Shown here: piece after piece, positions 44,686-57,467 of the stretch | Layout: each line of letters opens with the position of its first letter | How positions within the stretch are numbered: position 1 is the stretch's first letter | Origin: Letharia columbiana | Taxonomy: Eukaryota > Ascomycota > Lecanoromycetes > Lecanorales > Parmeliaceae | Reading direction: 5' to 3' | Assembly: GCF_014066305.1 (NCBI RefSeq) | Contig: NW_023501050.1 | Span: 310,001-374,000 of the forward strand | DNA length: 64,000 nucleotides | The notes under the pieces: model-generated | What the model was told of the DNA's origin: nothing | Seen by the model: the letters and a program-made list of their open reading frames with translations, nothing else | Databases searched by the model: none | Position numbers and translations under genes: made by a program

Positions 44686-45276
44686 ATTGGCGCTACCTGG
44701 AAGAAACCGAAGCCTCAACAGTGAACAGGTACTTATGCGGCAGCTCTTGGATTATGCAGCGGGCTCTTCTTGTTGAGCTTGAGTCATGGCCGTGCACAAA
44801 AGTCCAGACACAAAATCCATTTGGCGGTAGGGCTGCAATTGCTTGGCGGCAAAGCCTCGTTCACAACATCCAGATTCTGTGCTCAGGGCCAGAACAAGCA
44901 CAAGCACAAGCCCATGAATAAACACGCTGCAGACAACATTTCCTACACCAATTGCCTGCGACCTGAACTGAAGCTGGGGTATGATACAAGCTCTCAATCC
45001 AAAAGGTCAGCGCGAACTCTTTGATCTTGCAGAGCATATACATCGCCCAAGTCTTTTCGACGAACAAGTCCATTCATGAGCTTCCGAATGGGAAAAGAGC
45101 TACGCCAGAGCTGACACTGCGTCCCATAGTCCCTAGAATCGTTTTTAATGCCTACACCTAGCAGCAAGTAATCCCATATTCGATAGCCCGAGCAATCACC
45201 AGATTGACACGACCTGTCACGAAGACTCGGCCACCCCACTCAGCGATCAGGACTGTAGATCTGGTTATACAACAGT
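44686..45276. promoter_or_regulatory. Divergent upstream region, PheRS-beta / PP2A-A
   Basis: 591 bases between the two start codons must hold both promoters and 5' UTRs. No unmistakable TATA box or repeated operator is seen. Small frames here show no conservation signal that I can judge. Confidence 0.5.
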
Positions 45277-47521
45277 ATGGAGGACCAGGGGCAGAACGAT
45301 CCTCTCTTTCCAATCGCAGTTTTGATCGATGAGCTCAAGGTAAATCGTCTACCTACTACATCTCTTGTCTTGGCATCTAAACGTATAACCGTCACCAGCA
45401 CGACGATGTTCTTCTCCGTCTCAACGCCATACACCGGCTCTCAACCATAGCTCTAGCTCTAGGCGCCGAACGCACAAGAGATGAGCTCATACCATTCCTT
45501 GACGGTCAGTGTCCTTAGAGGTTGAGACCGTCGCTCTCACCCAACGCCTTACTGACTTCGCTATAGAATCGGTAGAGGACGAAGACGAGGTCCTTACAGC
45601 GCTGAGTGAAGAGCTCGGAGGTTTTGTGGAATACGTTGGCGGTCCAGAATATGGGCACGTGCTCCTATCACCTTTAGAGAACCTCGCCGCAATCGAAGAG
45701 CCTCTGGTGCGAGAAAAAGCTGTCGAATCTCTCAACAAGATATGTAAAGAGCTCTCACAGTCCCAAGTTGAAGACCACTTCATTCCTCTCACTGTGCGCC
45801 TCTCGAAAGCCGACTGGTTCACCTCAAAGATCTCGGCAACTGGACTTTATAATGTTCCCTACAGCAAAGCAACACCGCCGTCTCAGGAAGGACTTCGCCA
45901 GCAATATGGACAGCTGGTACATGATGAAACTCCTATGGTTCGACGGCAGGCCGCGAACAATCTCGCGAAGTTCGTAAAGGAGATGTCACCACAGATAGTC
46001 ATTGAAGAGATGATACCCCTATTTCAGCATTTGGCCGGTGATGATCAGGATAGTGTTCGGTTGTTGACAGTGGAAATATTGATTTCGATTGCGGAAGTTA
46101 TACCCAAGGAGCAACAGACGAGTCATGGAACACTTCTAACAGCTTTGCGGAGTCTATTTGAGGACAAGAGCTGGAGAGTGCGATACATGGTCGCAGACCG
46201 CTTTGAGAAGGTATCAATCATTGTTGCCCAAGATGTGAAAGAGAAGGCTGACTTTGACTCGCCACAGATTGCAAAAGCTGTAGATGAAGAAACCGTGACC
46301 CGCGATTTGGTCCCTGCATTCGTAAAGCTCCTCAAAGATACCGAAGCTGAGGTCCGCACTGCTATTGCTGGGCAGATTCCAGGTCAATGAAATCGATATT
46401 CTATGCCCCGGGATATGACGTGCTAATGTGGCCCAGGCTTCTGTCGATTACTTGATCGAGAGACGCTGCTTAACGAAATAATGACTAGCATCGAAGACTT
46501 GGTGTCAGACACCTCGCAACATGTACGTGCGGCATTAGGAACGCAGATTAGTGGTTTGGCCCCTATCTTGGGCAAGGAAGAGTAAGCAATCTGTGGATGG
46601 CGCCTTTCAAATCATAATTGACAAACCTTAAGGACCATTGCACATCTTCTGCCAATGTTTTTGCAAATGCTGAAAGATGAATTCCCTGACGTTCGCCTTC
46701 ACATAATCTCGAAGCTCGAGCTAGTCAACAAAGGTCTGTCTTCTTTTACCGACCAGTATCTATTACTGGTGCTGATATTTTCTAGTCATCGGTATTGAGC
46801 TTCTGTCTCAGTCACTACTTCCGGCCATTGTACAATTAGCCGAAGACAAGCAATGGCGCGTCCGCTTAGCCATTATTGAGTACATCCCATTGCTCGCAGG
46901 CCAACTCGGACAGGATTTCTTCGACGATAAGCTGAGCACGCTTTGCATGAGCTGGCTGGGTGACACTGTTTTCTCGATACGGGAAGCAGCCACCAAAAAC
47001 CTGAAGAAGCTGACTGAAGTCTTCGGAGTTGGGTGGGCGAGCAACGCCATCATCCCAAAGGTCATCGTGATGGGCAAACATCCGAATTATCTCTACCGAA
47101 TGACCACATGCTTCGCCATCTCGGTATGCATACCTTAAAAACATCTCACTCTCGATCAATGCGGCTAACCTCTTCTATATAGACACTCGCACCAGCTATA
47201 GATCTAGAGGTCATCGAAAAGTCCATTCTGCCAATGATGGACAAACTCGTATCCGACGACATCCCAAACATCCGCTTTAATGTCGCCAAATCCTACACTG
47301 TCCTCATCGACGTCCTTAAGCATTTGCCCGCCCATGGTACTATCTTCGATCTCGAAAAGTCAGGTCAGACGCTACAACCCTCTTCCGCCGGTCAACATCT
47401 TATCCAGCAGCAAATCTTACCGAATCTGGAGAAATTACAACAAGACGAGGACGTGGATGTGAGATATTTTGCGACGACTGCGGCAGGGAGCGTGGGTGAT
47501 GCTATGGCAACGTCACCTTAG
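45277..47521 (+). CDS. TPD3: PP2A scaffold subunit A (PR65)
   Basis: ATG at 45,277 ([20 protein letters not shown]). Exon 1 ends at 45,339. The next exons give [40 protein letters not shown] and [24 protein letters not shown] repeats follow: [75 protein letters not shown] and [15 protein letters not shown]. After further introns near 46,380, 46,585, 46,733 and 47,125 come [59 protein letters not shown] and [20 protein letters not shown]. About 15 HEAT repeats are expected in PR65, which holds the PP2A catalytic and regulatory B subunits. No damage is seen. Confidence 0.95.
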
Positions 47522-48051
47522 TTAAGGAATGCGAGGTAGCTTGTTTTTCAGGGCAGGCAGGGTTCTTTAGACGCATTGAGGAGATACCTACATAAAATAT
47601 TGATCGGATTGTTCTGTGCACCGTGATTTGTGCACTTGCAAGGGTGTTTTACCCGTGAGAATAATTGCACTGACTGCTTGACCATAAAAGTGGCCATTTT
47701 ACGGGATGTTTACCATTACCTTTACGTGTTGCAATCCATCACGATGGGCATACTGTTTGTCACTATTTCCAGCGTTGATGGGCTAGCTTCTTCTGTGGCT
47801 ATTTTGCCTTGAACACCCAAGTACTCTACTAGCATATTACTACCAGAAGCTCGGCCTTAATGCGCCTTCTCTTGCGCATTTTACCAAGGTTTCGAAATGT
47901 TCGAATGGGTCTTTACTCTTCAAAATCCCTTTTCGTTGATGCAGCTCTATGACAGTGGCAACAGCAATTGAATATTGGTTCCAGCATTCAACTCTGACGG
48001 TAACATACCAGCATGCTAAGGTACAAGACCACGACTTCTCCATCTGCTCCT
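47522..48051. other. Convergent intergenic region
   Basis: 3' flanks of the PP2A-A and uS3 genes. No further gene is recognised. Confidence 0.5.
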
Positions 48052-48954
48052 CTACTCCTGACCATAATCTTCCTTCCCCTCCTCTGTTCCCTGCTCCTGC
48101 TGCTCCTGCATCCTCTGCTGCTCCGCTGCCTGTTGCGCTGCAACTGCCTTCGCACCATAGTCCTGGCTCATGGGCTGCACAACCGTCTGTTCTTCCTTTG
48201 GCTCGATGATAGTGACGGAGTCTGGCAGGGACTTCTGAGGACCAGACTTGCCTTCGGGATCGGATCCCCGCATGATCTTGACCTTGATACCCAACACACC
48301 TTGGCGGAGAAGAACGTGGCGGGTAGCAGAATCGATGAAGTCTTTGGCAGGTTGACCGGAGTGGATCATGAAGCCATCCTATCCTCCCATTAGCATGATT
48401 CCTCGTCACCATACAAGACAAAGCATACTGTAAACTTCATGCTCTTAGCCCTGGCAGCCCTCAGCTTCCCCGAAACCACCACCTCACAACCCTTCGCTCC
48501 ACTCTCCATGATGAACCGCAGCACACCATAGCAAGCTCTCCTAACAGCCAATCCATTGAGCAACTTGTAACGGAGAGATTCGCACTGAGCGACAGCGGAA
48601 AGACCACGATTTTGGACCTTGGCGGCGTAGAGGGAGACAGAGTTCTCAGGGAACTTGAAGCGTTTTTGGATAAGAGAGGTCAGTTCGCGGATGCGGCGCC
48701 CTTGCTCGCCGAGGACTTCTTGGGTGTGTGTTGCGCGGATGACTATAACTTGGTCAGAAGGAGAGTGGAAAGGCAAGGGACGGGAACAGGGGCGTACTGA
48801 TGTCAGTCACAGTAGGCGTGACGCGAACCTCGACACCAGAGTATCCTTCCTCTGCCAGCTCACGCTGGAAGAACTCGTTCAATTCGGCGTAGAAAACACC
48901 ATCTGCCACGAACTTCCTACGCTTGGAAACAGAGGCCCCTGGTACAGAAGTCAT
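48052..48954 (-). CDS. RPS3: 40S ribosomal protein uS3 (RPS3)
   Basis: Three exons, 48,954-48,798, 48,748-48,429 and 48,378-48,052, join exactly to 267 residues. The start [20 protein letters not shown] leads into [20 protein letters not shown] and [12 protein letters not shown], then [20 protein letters not shown] (KH domain, GxxG region GEQG). [60 protein letters not shown], and [20 protein letters not shown] follow. The tail is Gln/Glu-rich ([20 protein letters not shown]). uS3 lines the mRNA entry channel of the small subunit. Introns are 49 and 50 bp. Confidence 0.97.
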
Positions 48955-49280
48955 GATCGCGGTGCTGTCGGAAAGTTGAGGTTGACCGAGGACGCTGTCG
49001 TTGAAGTGTATCGAAATTGTTAGTGGGGTTGCCGTTGTGGAAACTCTCGCTTGGGAGCCAAGCCGCCGCTAAGAACTTCCCTTTTTAAGACCAAGGCTCA
49101 AAGGGAAAGGGAATCGCGAACTACGTATGGAATACTTATAATTTGTTTGAAGCCAGCTATTTGAATCAGAGGTTCTTTGTCTTAAGTCTCTCCTCTTCCC
49201 AACATTCTAGTTGGTGCAGTAAACTTCTCCAAACCCACAAGCTCCACTGTACTATAATGGACAGGCAACCTTAGGTTGAG
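48955..49280. promoter_or_regulatory. Divergent upstream region, uS3 / myotubularin
   Basis: Only 326 bases separate the two start codons. No distinct motif could be assigned by eye. Confidence 0.5.
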
Positions 49281-51634
49281 ATGGAGAGAACACGAATTGC
49301 GAAGGTGGCCTTCAGCTTTATAACCTTGCTGGAGACAAAGCTTACCATCTCCAGGTAGACGACGTCAGACTCGTCCGCAGGGGCGAGCAAGTTGAAGGAA
49401 ATCTACATCTGACACCCCACCACCTCATCTTCTCGCATACGCCTCCTACCGCAGAGGAAGCTAACGCTAGACCGCGAGAACTATGGATCACCTATCCAAT
49501 CATCCATACATGTACTCTACGCCCAGCTCCACCGGCATCCCATCTACCATCTTCGATACGGCTACGATGTAGGGACTTGACTTTTGTCTGCTTCTGCTTC
49601 GCAGATGAGAAGAAGGCACGAGACGTGTATGATAGCATCAAGGCGTGGACGTGCAAATTGGGAAGGATAGAAAAGTTGTACGCATTCAGCTACCAGCCGC
49701 AGCGGCCAGAGAAGGAGGTTAATGGGTGGAATGTGTACGATGCAAGAAGGGAATGGAGAAGATTAGGTGTTAGTGAGAAGAGCACGGATAAAGGGTGGAG
49801 GATATCGAACATCAATACAGATTACGCGGTATGTTGGTAGTATCTGGGGAACCCTGAGCCGAGTCTCACAACCGTCTAGTTCTCATCAACATATCCTGCT
49901 CTTCTCGCTGTGCCGACATCAATCTCCGACAATACCCTCAACTACGCAGGCAGATATCGCTCGCGTGTACGTCTACCTGTATTGACATACCTACATCCAG
50001 TCAACAATTGCTCCATCACAAGATGTGCTCAGCCGCTGGTGGGAGTTCGAGGGAACCGAAGCATCCAAGATGAGAAGCTTTTGCTTGCGATATTCTCCAC
50101 TTCGCATTCAGATCCCAATTCTTCAGAGCCGCCTTCCAGACCTCGGAGTCCTCAATCTCTTCGATCGAGCGAAGGTGACATTGGATCACAAGGGTCGGAT
50201 CCTCCTCCCACAGATGCTGAAACGCTGGAAGATGAGATGATAAATCGGACAGCAAGCGAGGACAAGGATGAGCCAAAAGTGTACGGTGCGCAGCAGCATA
50301 ATCTTATAGTCGACGCTCGGCCCACTGTGAACGCTTTGGCGATGCAAGCTGTAGGATTAGGCTCGGAAAACATGGACAATTACCGCTTCGCAACGAAGAT
50401 CTATTTGGGAATTGACAACATTCACGTTATGAGAGACTCGCTGAACAAGGTTGTCGATACACTGAAGGAGTCGGACGTGACGCCCTTGGCACCAAATCGA
50501 GAAGCCCTGGCGAAAAGCCATTGGCTTAAGCATATCGGCGGTCTACTTGATGGGGCGGGAATTATTGCTAGACAGGTCGCTCTTCAACATTCGCACGTCC
50601 TCATACACTGCTCCGATGGATGGGATCGAACAAGCCAGCTCAGTGCTCTAGGTCAGCTCTGTCTTGATCCTTACTACCGTACTCTCGAAGGCTTCATCGT
50701 TCTTGTAGAGAAGGACTGGTTATCATTCGGTCACCAATTCAATCATCGATCTGGGTTCCTGTCGAGCGAAAAATGGTTTCACATCGAGAATGAACGAGTA
50801 GGCGGAGATAGCAACAAGCAGCCGAGCTTAGTCGGACACAACAGCGGCGCGGGTCAGGCTCTGGAGAATGCCTTGTTGAGCGCCAAAGGTTTCTTCAACA
50901 AGGACAACAAGAGCAAAGACTCTATCGTCGATTCAGATGGCGAAATGCAGCCGTACGACATGTCTCCGACCTCTAAGAGAAGCGCTGCTCCAGGCAAAGG
51001 AAGTGGAAGCGACAAAAGCACCACTAAGGTCAAAGAGACTAGCCCAGTCTTCCACCAATTCCTCGACGCTACTTACCAACTGCTCCATCGCCATCCTACT
51101 CGGTTCGAGTTCAATGAACGCTTTCTCCGTCGCTTGCTTTACCACCTTTATTCTTGCCAATATGGCACTTTCCTGTACAACAATGAGAAAGAGCGTGTTG
51201 ACGCCCGTGTCAGTGAGAAGACACGAAGTGTTTGGGACTATTTTTTATCCCGAAAAGAACAATTCATAAACGAAATATACGATGCAACGATTGACGATAA
51301 TGTCCGAGGTCAAGAACGACTGGTTCTGCCAGGGACTGGTGAGCTTAGATGGTGGCATGAACTATTTGGCCGGACTGATGCTGAAATGAATGGTCCTACG
51401 AGGACCACGAGAAACCGAGCTCAGGGTGACATCCTTGTCGATCCCACAGTGCTCACCGGGGTTGAAACAGCTGATAATTCTGTGGGGGCCGGAGCACCAG
51501 GGAGAGTATTACCAAATGAAGATGCTTCCTCTTTGTCAGTCTTGGCTGCTGGACTTGGAGGGTTGGGCATTAGCAAGAGCAGAGGGAATGAGCCATCGAG
51601 CCTGAAGCGCGAGATGGAAGTTGAGATGCAGTGA
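49281..51634 (+). CDS. YMR1: Myotubularin-family phosphoinositide 3-phosphatase
   Basis: ATG at 49,281 (MERTRIAK), a ~49-bp intron, then VDDVRLVRRGEQVEGNLHLT and PHHLIFSHTPPTAEEANA (PH-GRAM domain). LRCRDLTFVCFCFADEKKAR and KLYAFSYQPQRPEKE follow. A second intron (from about 49,830 to 49,878) leads to AVPTSISDNTLNYAGRYRSR, LPVLTYLHPVNNCSITRCAQ, PLVGVRGNRSIQDEKLL and then HVLIHCSDGWDRTSQLSALG. The last contains the complete CX5R active site CSDGWDR, so the enzyme should be catalytically active. Further family blocks are EGFIVLVEKDWLSFGHQFNH, FHQFLDATYQLLHRHPTRFE and SVWDYFLSRK. Ymr1-type enzymes dephosphorylate PI3P and PI(3,5)P2 on endosomal and vacuolar membranes. Low-complexity insertions (SSEPPSRPRSPQS; KDNKSKDSIVD) lie between conserved blocks. 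Confidence 0.95.
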
Positions 51635-51989
51635 TGGCTCTCGCAAGTCGCAACTCAACGAGACTAAGGTATTCCGAAGCATTTTAGCATTCATAGCGTG
51701 CCACTTTACTTCTACGTTGGGATCCCCAATTTAACCAAGTGACCAGAATTGAAAATGTGCTTTCCAAGTCAATTGTGATGCCGTAAGGAGAGAGTGAGCG
51801 GCCCCTTGAAGGCTCGTTGTATCATTAAACACTAGCGGTAATTTTACTCGAAATTTTAGCGAGCTTGGCGCACACGACAATTCAGATCTCGTGCTTGCTC
51901 AAGCATGAACTCAACTACTTTTCTTCTCAAACCATTACGCTCTTTGAGGATCTCCGACAATTCAAACTGACCACGAACACTCAGTCAAG
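51635..51989. other. Intergenic
   Basis: 3' flank of the myotubularin gene and upstream region of the eS12 gene. No other feature is seen. Confidence 0.5.
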
Positions 51990-52800
51990 ATGGTACACCT
52001 TCCTCCATCCTTCCTTGCATCATGGGGAGAATGATGTGTGTGACGTACAATGGCACAAACCCGTAGCTAACTCCTACTCCCCCTTCCAGTCGGACGGAGA
52101 AGAGCCCACCTCGCCCACCCCAGCCGAAGACCCCGAGACCGTCGATGTCGCCGCCGACGCGCCTGCCGCCGGTGGCAGCTCTCAGATGGTGAGTTTTAGC
52201 TTCCCAATCATCCTCTCCTACTGCACACCCGAAACCAACTTCACCCTTCCTTCCCTTCCCTTCTCTCCCTCCACCCCGTCACGTCTCAACTTCCCACCTC
52301 CAATCCCGCCCCGAAAGAAACCCTCCAGACTAACCCCCAAACCCAACCCCGCAGACCACCCTCGAAGCCCTCAAAGGCGCCCTGAAGCTCGCCCTCATCC
52401 ACGACGGCCTCGCCCGCGGCCTCCGCGAAGCCTCCAAAGCGCTCGACCGGCGCCAGGCGCACATGTGCGTGCTGAACGAAGGGTGCGAGGAGGAGGCCTA
52501 CAAGAAGCTGGTGGTGGCGCTGTGCGGGGAGCACGGGATCCCGCTGATCAAGGTGCCCGACGGGAAGATGTTGGGGGAGTGGGCCGGCTTGTGTGAGTGG
52601 TCTTCCCGCTGTCTCTTGGCTCCGTGACGAAAAAATGGGGCATCGAGGCTGATTGCGGTTTGGGTGGAAACACAGGCGTGCTCGACCGCGAAGGCAACGC
52701 CCGGAAAGTCGTCAATTGCTCTTGCGTCGTGGTGCGGGATTGGGGCGAGGAGAGTCAGGAGCGGTCCATCTTGATCAATTACTTCGCGACCGAGCAATAG
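51990..52800 (+). CDS. RPS12: 40S ribosomal protein eS12 (RPS12)
   Basis: Exon 1 contributes only the ATG (51,990-51,992), directly followed by a GTACAC donor. Exons 2-4 are 52,090-52,188, 52,355-52,592 and 52,676-52,800. Phases agree and give 154 residues: [20 protein letters not shown] (acidic leader), [100 protein letters not shown] and a final YFATEQ. This is the L7Ae-fold ribosomal protein of the small-subunit beak. An ATG-only first exon is unusual but is common for fungal ribosomal protein genes. Confidence 0.96.
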
Positions 52801-53476
52801 AGAGGCATCCATAGACTCTTTGACGGTTGGTTGGTTGGTTGATTGGTCATAGAAGGAGATAAAAGGCCAGTCGCCAATGGAGATGGTCTGAGACGGAGAC
52901 AAATCTGGTGGATGGGTTGAAGTGGTTGAAAATAAAAAATGCAAAGGCTTTGAGATTTGAGATTCGAGATTTGAAGGAGGTTTTTCTAGATCATTTCTCT
53001 TCTTCGATGATGCTTTACCGAGGCTGCCTGCATAGATGGCAAGTAAAATGGACTTTGTATTCTACTTTCTTGAAATACAGCTCGCTGTAGCCTAAGGTCA
53101 TTTTACAGATCATGCATCTGGCTTTGCGTTTACACCTACAGATGGACCTACTCTGACATGACCTAGTTACTCTTCACTGATTATGAAAGAACAAGCCTTC
53201 TTCTAATGGAATGAAATACATAGTTGCAACCCTCAGTTAACGGCATTGAATTCGAGAGAGCTTCAGAAAGCATGGCTAAGGTATAGAGCAATATGTACAG
53301 CACTCGTGCCCGAGCTCAAGCGAGAGCATGATGTACATAAACGATACGGTATCACAGGAGCCACAGCCATCCAACGCTGACAAGTACGTCATAACCAGCG
53401 ACGCAAGCGTAGTACCAGCGTAGCATTCCCCATACCATCATTTCACGCCTCATCCATCCTCACCGATACCTCTTCC
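52801..53476. other. Convergent intergenic region
   Basis: 3' flanks of the eS12 and Hos4-like genes. A short GGTTGGTTGGTTGGTTG run occurs at about 52,824. No gene is seen. Confidence 0.5.
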
Positions 53477-56400
53477 TCAGCGATGCCCGTTCGTCATATT
53501 TCCGTTCATGATCGGACTCGCCGCCGCTTCCTGCTTCACAACCTCTTCTCCACCACTGACACCAGGTCTATCCCATGTAGCTCCTCTCCCGAATGGGAAT
53601 TCATGTAACACCATTGCTCTTGTACCCAGTTTTATGCCAGCGAGGTGCTGATGTCTCGGTACAATATCCATGAACTCAGATAGCTTGATCCAGAAGACGT
53701 GTTTCAGGTCAAAGAACTTAGGGCGCGTTTCTTCGTCAAAGTTGTAGACTTCGGTAGGGGAGAGAAGAGAGGGAGGGATAGCTTGGGACATAGGATTGCG
53801 TAATTGGCGCCAGAGGGAGCCTTGGTGGTTCATGGTGGCAGGGAAGCGGGTCCAAGCGGTGTCTGCGGTGTGTATTAGGCTGGCTGCAAGTGTGAGATTA
53901 GAAACGAGACTTACATTGCGAAAGCTCCAGATCCTTGATGGCCAACATTGGCGCAGCCTGGATATTCGCAATCCACCTCTCCTCCGCCATCTGTGGCTCA
54001 CAACCAGGATTCAGCTCCTGAGTCGTGACTGTCCGCAACGGTAGCCATTTGGCAACCTCCTTCGCAGTCCTTGCATCCTCCAGACTTAGCTCGGCGGCTC
54101 TCCTCAAGCCATTGGGTAGGGATTGTCGACGAAGTCGCTCAGCCTCCTCTTGTGCTTGCATGCGACGTTTGCTCTCACGTTCTTCGAACTCTCGGCGCTT
54201 ACGTTCTTCATTTTCTTTGCGTAATCGGTCCTGCTCCATTTTCCGTTGCTGCATCTCCTCGTCCCGCTTCTTCTTGGCGATACGGTTCTCCTCCTCTTCT
54301 CGCTCCATTTGTTGTTGTCGCTGGTCCTCTTCAGCTTGACGTTGAGCCTCGAGGCGGGCGTCCTCTTCATCCCGGGCAACGCGGGCTTTTCGTTCAGCTT
54401 CCTCCACCTCAGCTCGAGCTTTCCGTTCGAGCTCTGCTTCAGCCTGCCGTCGCTTCTCAGACTCTATTTCTTCAAGTCGCTCCTTCTCTTCCTGTGCAGC
54501 TTGGCGCTCACGCTCACGGTCTAGCCTTTCTTGACGCAACAGATCTTCTTCCACTTGTCTCTGTGCTCGCATATCGTCTAGATCTGGTTGTTGTTGTTGT
54601 GAAAGCGCTTGATCTATACTGTTCACAGGCGAGATAAGTGTGGAATGTATTCTAGACTCGGTTGGAGATTTTGTCACAGGCGAAGCAGTATTGCTACCCA
54701 TAAATGCTACCGGCGCCGTACCTTGAGACACAGTAGGAGATGGGCCGGCTGTAGGGCTCACGATCATGTTTGCTACCATCGCCGGACCCGGTCGAAATGA
54801 GCGATCACGATCTTGGTCGATTGCGTTGCCTTGGGAGTCAACTCGTCGTTTCTTCTTTCTGACCGCCTCTGTCGTCCCAGGTAGATCGGTCTTGCTGGCT
54901 CGTGGGCTAACACTCATACGATGACGCTTCTTCCCAAGTTCGCTCTTGACATTTGTCGGCTCTTCGGACGATGCCTTGCTGATCTTCGCGGTAGATTCGG
55001 AGGCGTCACTCGACTTCCTCTGTCGCCCTGAGATGGAGTCACCTGATTTGCGTCTGGTTGAATCATCCCTTGCTTCGGCAACTTGATTCGCCCTCTGTTT
55101 TAGATCTTGGTCAGTCTTGAAGTCGTTGCCAGACATCAATCTGCGCTTAGGTTTTAGACTGTCTGCACGATTGATTGCAGGACGTGCAATGTCACTATTT
55201 GATTTCCTCTCTTTGTGCTTAGGCTTCGGAAGTCCCAAAGCATCTGAGTCTCGATCCGACAGGATGGCTGAGTCTTGTTGCTTTTTGAGATCATCTCCCA
55301 GATGTCTTGATCCTGTTCCCTTGTGTGAAGAATCCTTTCTGACCCCTTCCATTGGATCATCGTCTGGTGAAGGCTTAGTCTTTCGTACCTTTCTCGAGTC
55401 ATGCGGAGAAGAAGACGGCTCAGAAGAATGCTTATTCGAGTCGGCTCGCTTCGGGCGGACCTTGCGTGGCGAGTTGTTGTTGCTCCTACGGCCTCCATTT
55501 GGTCTGTAGTTGTCATACGCTTCTTTCAGAATATCGTTTTCTTCTTGCCATTCTGAGCCCTGTCTCTCTTTCGATATCTCGTAGTACGTAAGATCTTTAA
55601 AACGCCGACGAGTTGGATCGAAGCCAGGCTGGCTCAACAGCAACTGTATCACGCTGATATTGCCCCGGCCAATCGCCGCCAACATTGGAGTGCTATAAGC
55701 AGGCTTATACTCTCCTGAGCGTAAAGGTTCAGGGTCCGGATCCAGGTTCCCAATAGCCATCATCAAATTGAGTACCCCATCGTGTCCACCACGCGCTGCC
55801 GCAAGGACCGCTTCAGTATCGACCTTGGGACGCATCTTGAGAATGTGATCCACGATAGTCAGATCTCCTTTTCCAGCGGCATCGCGAAGTCTCTCTGGGG
55901 TTGGGTTGACCCATAAAAGTGCATCGTCGGTCGGTTGGCTCCTTGCCGTCCTTCTTCTTACTCCTAAGGCCGGGGGTGGTGGGCTCCTCGTGGGACTGGC
56001 ACCTGAAGCACCCGTCGAAGATATTTCAACATCTCTCGAACCAGTACTATGCCTGTGGTGGTCCTCTGAGGGTCTTCGTAATCGTTCTTTCTCCCTCTTG
56101 CTTGCCATTAGGGTTTCCCGTATGTCCTCCGCTTCCTCATCCTCGGCGGGGATCAATTCCAAAGGCTCTTGTCCCTTCGCATTCTTTTGTCTTGGGTCCA
56201 GTCCCGCCTTGAGCAGCAGCCTTACCACCTCTAGATGTCCGTTCTCAACCGCGTCGATGAGAGGCGTGTCTTTGTCGATGTTCTTGGAAGTGGTGTCGCA
56301 GCCAGCGTTCAAGAGAAGTTGGACGACCTCAACATCTCCCTCGAGGGCGGCAATCTGTAATGGTGTGTTTCCGGCGTTGTCGGGAACATCAATATCCTGC

Positions 56401-57467
56401 GGTCTTTCCTTCAACCATTTCTCTGCTTCACAAGCATCCTGGGCACAGGCCCTGGCAAGTAATGTCCGCCCACTCCGGTCCCGGTTCTTCTTACTTGATA
56501 TTGGCATCTTAGCTAGTGACATGGCATGGCCGTCGGCGGAAGTGATCTTCTGCAGGTGATGACGACTGTGAACGGAGCTGCTATCATCAGAATCAGGGTG
56601 AGTATCTTCAGAGGCCTTTCTTCGACGCTCCACGTGTAAAGGCGCTGGGACTTTTCTTCGCTTGGTCACGCCGTTGGGTTGAGAGATTGTTGATTGTATA
56701 GATTGTGCCCTGTGGTTGTTACGTGCAGGTGGGGATTCAGATCGATGAGCGGGTCCGTCATAATGTGTTGCACTTCGAGTTTCGCGTCGCTTTCGTGAAT
56801 TGGCCAGTCCAGCTTCTCGATCACTCTTCCCTGCTTGGTGACGACTGTGGCCGCTGTCACTTCCACTCCTTTGTTTCTTAGCCCGTTCTTCCAGCTGTGG
56901 AGCGACCTCTTCAAACGGAGGAGATGATCGCGATCGATCGGACGCACTTTCAGTTGCCTTAGAGGAATGGACTGCTTGAACTGGTGATGAAATGGTAGAG
57001 CTGAGGTTGCTCGAATTTCCGGTATCTGGAATATCACCACTCCCATTTGTTGGTATCGTTCTTTTCCGTTTCAACGATGGCTTACGGCCATTGTTTTCTC
57101 TACGTCCTTCACGCTGGTCTTCTCGTATTGTTGGGAGGTTGTCCGATGGCCCATTGGCTACAGGATCTGCTACGCTGGCCTCTTCCAGCTTGATAGCCTT
57201 CCTCGTCATTTGTTCCTCACCCTCCTCTTTTCCAGACAAAACCACCGTCTCTGCTTCGGAATCGCTCTTGTCCATTGCCGAATTTCCATTGCTGCGGTTG
57301 ATAGGCGTTCCATTGATATGTGCAATAACAGGAGACGGTGCGTTATCTCGAGGGTCCAAAACCGCTGGAGCCGCTGCTACATTGTGGGATTGCTCAGCCT
57401 GGTCTGTTTGTGTCACAACCTCACCAGAGTCGACAGGCTTCGATATCGCCAATGGATCATCGTTCAT
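53477..57467 (-). CDS. HOS4: Hos4-like ankyrin-repeat protein (Set3 complex)
   Basis: Two exons, 57,467-53,915 and 53,862-53,477, give 1,312 residues from the ATG MNDDPLAISKPV. The first ~380 residues are disordered and charged. Ankyrin repeats follow: GRTLLARACAQDACEAEKWL, NAGNTPLQIAALEGDVEVVQ, DKDTPLIDAVENGHLEVVRL, and a second pair ERLRDAAGKGDLTIVDHILK and TEAVLAAARGGHDGVLNLMM. A basic, Ser-rich stretch precedes a strongly charged helix (about residues 1,000-1,160, with runs such as ERERQAAQEEKERLEEIESE), probably a coiled coil. A conserved C-terminal part (AIKDLELSQ, YTAWTRFPATMNHQGSLWRQ, EETRPKFFDLKHVFWIKLSE) ends the protein. In yeast, Hos4 is a subunit of the Set3 histone-deacetylase complex. 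Assignment rests on ankyrin placement and overall layout, so treat the symbol as probable. Confidence 0.8.
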